Assembly (NCBI GenBank): GCA_045628845.1
Contig: JAZQQE010000007.1
Location: 1-10,249 of the forward strand
Length of the DNA stretch: 10,249 nt
Direction of reading: 5' to 3'
Source: RGIG7949 sp045628845
GTDB taxonomy: Bacteria; Bacillota; Clostridia; Oscillospirales; Oscillospiraceae
A model generated the notes under the pieces. That model did not search any database, was not told where the DNA came from, and saw only the letters and a program-made list of their open reading frames with translations. Below, piece after piece: positions 6,426 through 10,249 of this stretch (positions are counted from its first letter, which is position 1; every line of letters starts with the position of its first letter). The translations under genes were made by a program, and so were the position numbers.

Positions 6426-8417
6426 ATGGCAGGCTGTAAATATCCTCACGTATTTGAGCCGATAGTCATACGCGGCGTGCTGTTCAAAAACCGCCTCGTG
6501 CAGGCCCCTCCGGGAGCCCTCAACGGCGCGGATGAAAACGGCTTCTGCACGGATAAGCTCGTGCGCTCCTTCAAGCAGTTCGCGCGCGGCGGCATCGCCG
6601 TCTGCACCGTCGGCAACTGCTCGATAGATCACAGCGAGGCCTGCGACGAGCCGCAGCAGCTCGTCCTCAGCGACCCCGCGTGCGTGCTCAAGCTGCGCCC
6701 GTTCGCGCGCATGTGCGAGAGCTTCGGCTGCCACGGCTCGCTCGAGCTCACGCACCCCGGCATGTTCTGCCTTTCCAGCATGAGCGGACACCCCGCGTAC
6801 AGCGTTTCGAGCTTCGTCAGCGCCCCGGAGCGCAATAAGGCGAAGACGCTCGGCACCGATCCCGTCCCGACCATCGAGATGAGCAGGGCGCACATAAAGG
6901 CGACGATAGAGAAGTTCGCCCGCGCCGCCTCCTTCTGCAAGCAGGCGGGAATGAAGATGTGCATGATACACGGCGCGCACGGAAATCTGCCGGCTCAGTT
7001 TTTCTCCTCGTACTACAATAAGCGCACCGACGAGTACGGCGGCAGCCTCGAAAACCGCGCCCGCTTCGCGCTCGAGCTGCTCGACGCGGTCCGCGCCGCG
7101 GTCGGCGAGAACTTCGTCATCGAGTACCGCATCAGCGCTGAGGAATTCGCCCCCTACGGGATGCACTTCGATGAGACGCTCCGCTTCATAGAGCTCATAA
7201 AGGACAAGATTGACATCCTCCACGTCTCCGCCGGCATCCACGACGTCGTCGGCGACAGGCAGTACATGCGCTACCTGTACCAGAACTACACGATGGACCA
7301 GATGTACAACGTCCACTTCGCCGCGGACATCAAAAAGAAGTTCCCCGACCTCATAGTCACGACCGTCGGCTCGATAAAGAACGTCGCCATGGCAGAGGAG
7401 ATCCTCGCCGCGGGCAAGGCGGACTTCGTCGCCATGATGAGACCCCTCCACGCCGACTTCGAGATGGCCCGCAAGTTCGCCGAGGGCAGAGAGTGGGAGC
7501 ATACCCCGTGCCTGCGCTGCGCCTGCGGAAACAGCCGCTCGCGCGACAATATGTGCTCTGTCAACCCCATGTGGGGCAAGTATGAGGAATACCCCGACGG
7601 CGTGCTGCCCCCCTCCCCGAAGAAGAGGAAGGTCGCCGTCATCGGCGCGGGCCCGGGCGGCATAGAGGCCGTCAAGTGGCTCCTCCAGCGCGGTCACGAC
7701 GTCACGCTCTATGAGAAGTCCGACAAGGTCGGCGGCACTATCCGCAAGGCCGTCTCCGCGCCCTTCAAGAAGGACCTGCGAGACTACCTCGCCTACATGG
7801 AGGGCTACGTCGAGCACACCGCCGCCCGCGTCCTCCTCAATACGGAGGCGACGCCCGAGCTCATCGAGGCCGAGGGCTACGACGCGGTATATCTCGCCAT
7901 CGGCGCAGACCCCGTCAAGCTCCGCGTCCCCGGCAGCGACAGACCCAACGTGTTCTGGGCGCCCGAGGCGGAGTCCGGCAGCGTGCCGTGCGGGGAGAAC
8001 GTCGTCATCATAGGCGCCTCCACCGTCGGCACCGAGGCCTCCATCAACCTCGGCATGCAGGGCAAAAAGGTCACCGTCCTCGACGTCGCCCCGAACGTCA
8101 GCCTCATGGCGAGCGGCGCGCAGGACGACCTGCTGAATCTCAGCCGTGAGTACGGCGTCACCCGCGATCTCGGCAGAAGGCTCGTCGAGATAAGGGAGGA
8201 CTGCGTCGTCGCCGAAAATATCGCCACGGGCGAGACCGAGACTTATCCCGCCGACACCGTCCTCATGGCGGTCGGCATGAAGCCGAAGCACGACGAGGCG
8301 ATTAAGTTCTGCCACTGCTGCCCCGAGACGAACTTCTTCATGATAGGCGACTGCGCGAGCTCCGGCGACATACGCGACGCCGTGCGCTCCGCGTTCGACG
8401 CCGCACGCCATCTGTAA
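6426..8417 (+). CDS. Old Yellow Enzyme-type NADH:flavin oxidoreductase (FadH/BaiCD-like)
   Basis: A 663-residue three-cofactor reductase. The FMN TIM barrel spans about 1-355, with the family segments HGAHG (182-186), QFFSSYYNKRTDEYGGSLENR (191-211) and EYRIS (233-237). An iron-sulfur cysteine cluster follows (Cys362, 365, 367, 377), then an FAD/NAD(P)H half with KVAVIGAGPGG (402-412) and a second Rossmann motif VVIIGASTVGTEAS (526-539). Length and layout match 2,4-dienoyl-CoA reductase FadH, trimethylamine dehydrogenase and the bile-acid 3-oxo-delta4 reductase BaiCD. Family knowledge: NAD(P)H gives electrons to FAD, then 4Fe-4S, then FMN, which reduces an activated C=C. Oddities: the usual CxxCxxC spacing is CxxCxC, and the barrel residue after HGAHG is Asn187 where FadH has its catalytic Tyr. 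Start ATG is 7 bases after the paralog 2 stop; AAAGGAG (6410-6416) is its ribosome binding site. Substrate unknown. Confidence 0.9.
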   Translation: MAGCKYPHVFEPIVIRGVLFKNRLVQAPPGALNGADENGFCTDKLVRSFKQFARGGIAVCTVGNCSIDHSEACDEPQQLVLSDPACVLKLRPFARMCESFGCHGSLELTHPGMFCLSSMSGHPAYSVSSFVSAPERNKAKTLGTDPVPTIEMSRAHIKATIEKFARAASFCKQAGMKMCMIHGAHGNLPAQFFSSYYNKRTDEYGGSLENRARFALELLDAVRAAVGENFVIEYRISAEEFAPYGMHFDETLRFIELIKDKIDILHVSAGIHDVVGDRQYMRYLYQNYTMDQMYNVHFAADIKKKFPDLIVTTVGSIKNVAMAEEILAAGKADFVAMMRPLHADFEMARKFAEGREWEHTPCLRCACGNSRSRDNMCSVNPMWGKYEEYPDGVLPPSPKKRKVAVIGAGPGGIEAVKWLLQRGHDVTLYEKSDKVGGTIRKAVSAPFKKDLRDYLAYMEGYVEHTAARVLLNTEATPELIEAEGYDAVYLAIGADPVKLRVPGSDRPNVFWAPEAESGSVPCGENVVIIGASTVGTEASINLGMQGKKVTVLDVAPNVSLMASGAQDDLLNLSREYGVTRDLGRRLVEIREDCVVAENIATGETETYPADTVLMAVGMKPKHDEAIKFCHCCPETNFFMIGDCASSGDIRDAVRSAFDAARHL

Positions 8418-8435
8418 GACAGCTTTATACGACAG

Positions 8436-8469
8436 CACCCGCCGAGATTTTTCCGGCGGGTGTTTTTTT
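8436..8469 (+). terminator. Intrinsic terminator of the flavoenzyme operon
   Basis: A perfect 9-bp stem CACCCGCCG (8436-8444) / CGGCGGGTG (8454-8462) with a 9-nt loop is followed by seven T (8463-8469), 18 bases past the stop codon of the Old Yellow Enzyme gene. Directly after it, CGCAGGG (8470-8476) / CCCTGCG (8492-8498) makes a second GC-rich hairpin without a T-tract. Confidence 0.93.
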
Positions 8470-8517
8470 CGCAGGGGAGGGGCAGACCCGTCCCTGCGGG
8501 CGATGCGGGGCACCGAT

Positions 8518-8559
8518 AAAAAAGCTCTGCCGGAGAGATCTCTCTCCGGCAGAGCTTTT
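8518..8559 (-). terminator. Intrinsic terminator of the aminotransferase gene (possibly bidirectional)
   Basis: A very long perfect inverted repeat (arms 8520-8538 and 8541-8559, containing GCTCTGCCGGAGAGA) lies just past the aminotransferase stop codon. Read on the minus strand the stem runs into TTTTTT (8523-8518). On the plus strand it ends in TTTT, so it may also back up the convergent operon's terminator. Confidence 0.9.
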
Positions 8560-8576
8560 GTCAAAAGCGGGGAAGG

Positions 8577-9767
8577 TTACGCTTTGAGGAATCTTTCAAG
8601 TCTGTCGAGGCCGCGCTTGATGTCGTCCATCGACACGGCGTACGTCCAGCGCAGGAAGTCCGGCGCGCCGAAGCCGCTGCACGGGACGACCGCGACGTTC
8701 TCCGATTCGAGGAACGCCATCGCGAAATCGTCGCCGTCGTTTATGACGCGCCCGCCGAGCGTGCAGCCCTTGAGCGCGGTGATGTTGACCATGATGTAGA
8801 AGGCGCCGTCCGGCTTGATGCAGCTGACGCCCTCTATCGAGTTCATGCGCTCGACTATGTAGTCGCGGCGCTGCTCGAATACCCTGCGCATCTCCTCGAC
8901 GCTCGACTGATCGCCTTCGAGAGCCTCGATGGCCGCATACTGCGAGATCGTGCTCGGCGCGCTCGTCGAGTGGGAGAGATAGTTGGACATGAGCTTGGCT
9001 ATCTTCGCCGAGCTCGCGCTGTATCCGATACGCCAGCCCGTCATCGCGTAGGACTTCGAGACGCCGTTAATGAGTATCGTGCGCTCCTTGACGTCCTCGC
9101 CGAGGGAGGCGATGCTCGTGAACTTCTTTCCGTCGTACATGAGGCGGTAGTATATCTCGTCGGCCATGATGTACAGGTCGTTTTCGACGCAGACGTCCGC
9201 GAGCGCGCGGAGCTCGGCCTCGTCGTACAGCATGCCGGTCGGGTTGGAGGGATTGTTGAGGATGAGGAGCTTCGTCGCGGGGGTGATCGCCGCGCGGAGC
9301 TGCTCCGCGGTCGCCTTGAAGTTCGCGGACTCCGGCGCGTCGACGAGCACGGGCTTGCCGCCCGCCATCGCGACGGCCTCGGCGTACGTGACCCAGCTCG
9401 GCGCGGGGATGAGGACCTCGTCGCCCGGGTTGAGCAGGCAGCAGAGCGCGACGAAGATGCTGTGCTTGGCGCCGCTCGCCACGACTATCTGCGAGGGGTC
9501 GTACTCGATGCCGCAGTCGGCCTTCAGGCGGGCGCATATCGCCTTTTTCAGCGCGGGCAGACCGGAGGCGGGGGTGTACTTCGTCTGGCCGGCGTTTATC
9601 GCGGCGATGCCGGCGGCCTTTATATTGTCGGGAGTGTCGAAATCGGGCTCACCGGTACCGAAGCCGATAACGTCGCGGCCTTCGGCTTTGAGCTTTTTTG
9701 CAAGCGCATCCACGGCGAGCGTGGACGATTCATGAACGTTGAGAGCGATCCCGGAGAGCGGTTTCAT
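8577..9767 (-). CDS. Class I PLP-dependent aminotransferase (aspartate aminotransferase-like)
   Basis: A 396-residue fold-type I aminotransferase that moves an amino group between an amino acid (aspartate, aromatic or alanine type) and 2-oxoglutarate using pyridoxal phosphate in the cytosol. Visible residues: GTGEPDFDTP (38-47), the GAKHS cofactor phosphate-binding region (99-103), NNPSNPTG (171-178) with Asn175, DEIYYR (203-208) with Asp203 that pairs with the PLP ring nitrogen and Tyr206, the Schiff-base lysine Lys238 in SKSYAMTGWRIGY, and Arg373 in FLRWTYA that binds the substrate carboxylate. Length is typical of the AspB/AspC group. ATG 9767 was chosen because GGAGGT (9780-9775) lies 7 bases upstream; the open frame extends 22 codons further through the promoter, which is not credible. 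A lone gene with its own promoter and terminator. Substrate range cannot be fixed from sequence; aspartate is the default guess. Confidence 0.92.
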   Translation of the reverse strand: MKPLSGIALNVHESSTLAVDALAKKLKAEGRDVIGFGTGEPDFDTPDNIKAAGIAAINAGQTKYTPASGLPALKKAICARLKADCGIEYDPSQIVVASGAKHSIFVALCCLLNPGDEVLIPAPSWVTYAEAVAMAGGKPVLVDAPESANFKATAEQLRAAITPATKLLILNNPSNPTGMLYDEAELRALADVCVENDLYIMADEIYYRLMYDGKKFTSIASLGEDVKERTILINGVSKSYAMTGWRIGYSASSAKIAKLMSNYLSHSTSAPSTISQYAAIEALEGDQSSVEEMRRVFEQRRDYIVERMNSIEGVSCIKPDGAFYIMVNITALKGCTLGGRVINDGDDFAMAFLESENVAVVPCSGFGAPDFLRWTYAVSMDDIKRGLDRLERFLKA

Positions 9768-9797
9768 ATAAAGACCTCCAAAATAAGAGTTTAGCAC

Positions 9798-9826
9798 ATT
9801 ATATTCAACAACTTGCAAAAATGCAA
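9798..9826 (-). promoter_or_regulatory. Promoter of the aminotransferase gene
   Basis: On the minus strand, TTGCAT (9826-9821), a 17-base spacer and a perfect TATAAT (9803-9798) lie 31 bases before the start codon. The TTGCAA at 9817-9812 is a weaker alternative because of its spacing to TATAAT. Confidence 0.8.
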
Positions 9827-9828
9827 GT
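9811..9828. repeat. Inverted repeat over the aminotransferase -35 box (candidate operator)
   Basis: ACTTGCA (9811-9817), AAAA, TGCAAGT (9822-9828) is a perfect 7-bp inverted repeat. It covers the -35 element and part of the spacer, a place where a dimeric repressor would block polymerase. No known regulator site is recognised in it. Confidence 0.5.
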
Positions 9829-10059
9829 ACCAAACGCGAAATTTATGAAATTTTGCAGTTTTGAGGGCTGCGAAATTCAAAAACTTGTGCATGAGCGCTC
9901 ATCGCGGGGCGGAAAAGCGGCTTTTCCCGGCGGTGAGCGGATAAAGTGCGGCGCGCAGCGCAGGTTTTTCCGCGTCACGGAGGAAAGAGAAAAACTTAAA
10001 GTGACGTTTTTGCGCGGGCGGGACGGCAAACCCGCACCGCGTCTGCATTTGAGGCACTT
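9829..10059. other. Intergenic stretch without a credible gene
   Basis: About 230 bases between the aminotransferase promoter and the rightmost promoter. A plus-strand open frame of 80 codons (9821-10063) has no ribosome binding site, no family resemblance and unnatural composition, so it is not called. Structure seen: a 10-bp stem with one G.U pair (9849-9858 with 9868-9877, loop 9 nt) and a perfect 12-bp palindrome ATGAGCGCTCAT (9891-9902). Neither matches a known element, and palindromes of that length can occur by chance. Confidence 0.5.
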
Positions 10060-10088
10060 TTGACAAATTCGAACAAATGTGCTAATGT
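10060..10088 (+). promoter_or_regulatory. Strong sigma-A-type promoter reading off the right edge
   Basis: A perfect TTGACA (10060-10065), a 17-base spacer and TAATGT (10083-10088). The spacer contains CGAACAAATGTGCT (10070-10083), an imperfect match to the Firmicutes LexA/DinR box (CGAAC-N4-GTTCG). The transcript would start near 10095 and run to the right; no gene begins before the window ends. Confidence 0.75.
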
Positions 10089-10106
10089 TTGAGCATGAAA
10101 GAAAAC

Positions 10107-10150
10107 AGCCGAACGGGGCGTCTAACGTGACGTACCGTTTGGCTCTTTTT
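10107..10150 (+). terminator. Intrinsic terminator or attenuator hairpin just after the promoter
   Basis: AGCCGAACGG (10107-10116) pairs with CCGTTTGGCT (10135-10144), 10 bp with one G.U pair. An inner stem is CGTC (10119-10122) / GACG (10129-10132). The outer stem is followed by C and five T (10146-10150). The reverse strand also ends in a T-rich run (GTTTTCTTTC), so it could end transcription from either side. Its position about 12 bases after the predicted start site suggests an attenuator, or the end of a minus-strand unit lying to the right. Confidence 0.65.
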
Positions 10151-10155
10151 ATTCT

Positions 10156-10249
10156 ACGGCGTCAGGCAGGTTGGGTAACTCGGCAGGCAAGTGGTAAATG
10201 CGTGCCGAGGGGAAGCTCTCTGCGCCCCGCGGGTGCGGAAGTGTTGCGA
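10156..10249. other. Structured, apparently noncoding sequence at the right edge (unidentified)
   Basis: The final 94 bases contain a hairpin CTCGGCAGGC (10178-10187) with GCGTGCCGAG, and a second hairpin GCGCCC / GGGTGC with a 3-nt loop. No start codon with a ribosome binding site is seen and no known riboswitch, tmRNA, SRP, RNase P or T-box motif was recognised. It may be the 5' part of a structured leader or small RNA, or the 3' end of something on the other strand. The window ends inside it. Confidence 0.35.

Noticed and set aside
3315..8564. A 1749-codon open frame on the minus strand opposite the whole flavoenzyme operon
   Set aside because: It lies exactly codon-on-codon against three recognised genes that all share one frame. 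It stays open because those genes use no TTA, CTA or TCA codons. The predicted protein is an Arg/Glu/Ala/Asp-rich shadow without family features, and the sense genes have clear motifs and ribosome binding sites.
9821..10063. An 80-codon plus-strand open frame
   Set aside because: No ribosome binding site, no family resemblance, and it overlaps the aminotransferase promoter elements and the next promoter.
10095..10130. An 11-codon open frame beginning ATGAAAGAAAAC as a leader peptide
   Set aside because: It sits right at the predicted transcription start without room for a ribosome binding site and has no run of regulatory codons.
1..10249. CRISPR arrays, tRNA genes, insertion sequences, toxin-antitoxin or phage-defence genes
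   Set aside because: None was found on reading both strands: no spaced direct repeats, no tRNA-like cloverleaf, and no transposase or defence motifs.

Overview
The window looks like chromosomal DNA of an anaerobic, probably gut-associated Clostridia member with GC-rich DNA (inferred: Oscillospirales or Christensenellales type). The grounds are strong AAGGAGG-type ribosome binding sites, GC-rich coding with T-rich intrinsic terminators, a lipoprotein with a short signal peptide and an Ala/Pro-rich spacer, and a flavoenzyme operon of a kind common in gut anaerobes. No rRNA, tRNA, CRISPR array, insertion sequence or phage gene was seen.

Left part (1-3226, minus strand): a complete corrinoid (vitamin B12) uptake operon, btuF-btuC-btuD (binding lipoprotein, permease, ATPase). 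The genes overlap or nearly touch. The operon is preceded by a well-formed cobalamin riboswitch with its own intrinsic terminator and a sigma-A-type promoter. The riboswitch is what assigns the transporter to B12 rather than iron siderophores.

Middle part (3287-8469, plus strand): a divergent promoter (TTGCCA-17-TATAAT) drives three tightly spaced flavoenzyme genes: two paralogous FAD-dependent oxidoreductases of the fumarate/urocanate reductase and ketosteroid dehydrogenase superfamily, then an Old Yellow Enzyme / 2,4-dienoyl-CoA reductase / BaiCD-type FMN-FeS-FAD reductase. No membrane anchor, haem motif or export signal is seen, so this appears to be a cytosolic system. I infer that the NAD(P)H-using third protein reduces an enone substrate, or passes electrons to the two FAD proteins. 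Both FAD proteins lack the carboxylate-binding arginines of true fumarate reductases and carry a C-terminal Tyr-Pro like that of ketosteroid dehydrogenases. A steroid, bile-acid or similar enone substrate is therefore possible but unproven. This is the most novel part of the window.

Right part: the flavoenzyme operon and a minus-strand class I PLP aminotransferase gene converge on two terminators (8436-8559). The aminotransferase has a promoter whose -35 region lies in an inverted repeat. The last 0.4 kb has no credible gene. It holds a strong plus-strand promoter (TTGACA-17-TAATGT) followed at once by an intrinsic-terminator-like hairpin and further structured sequence that runs off the window, so it is either the leader of the next gene or an unidentified small RNA.
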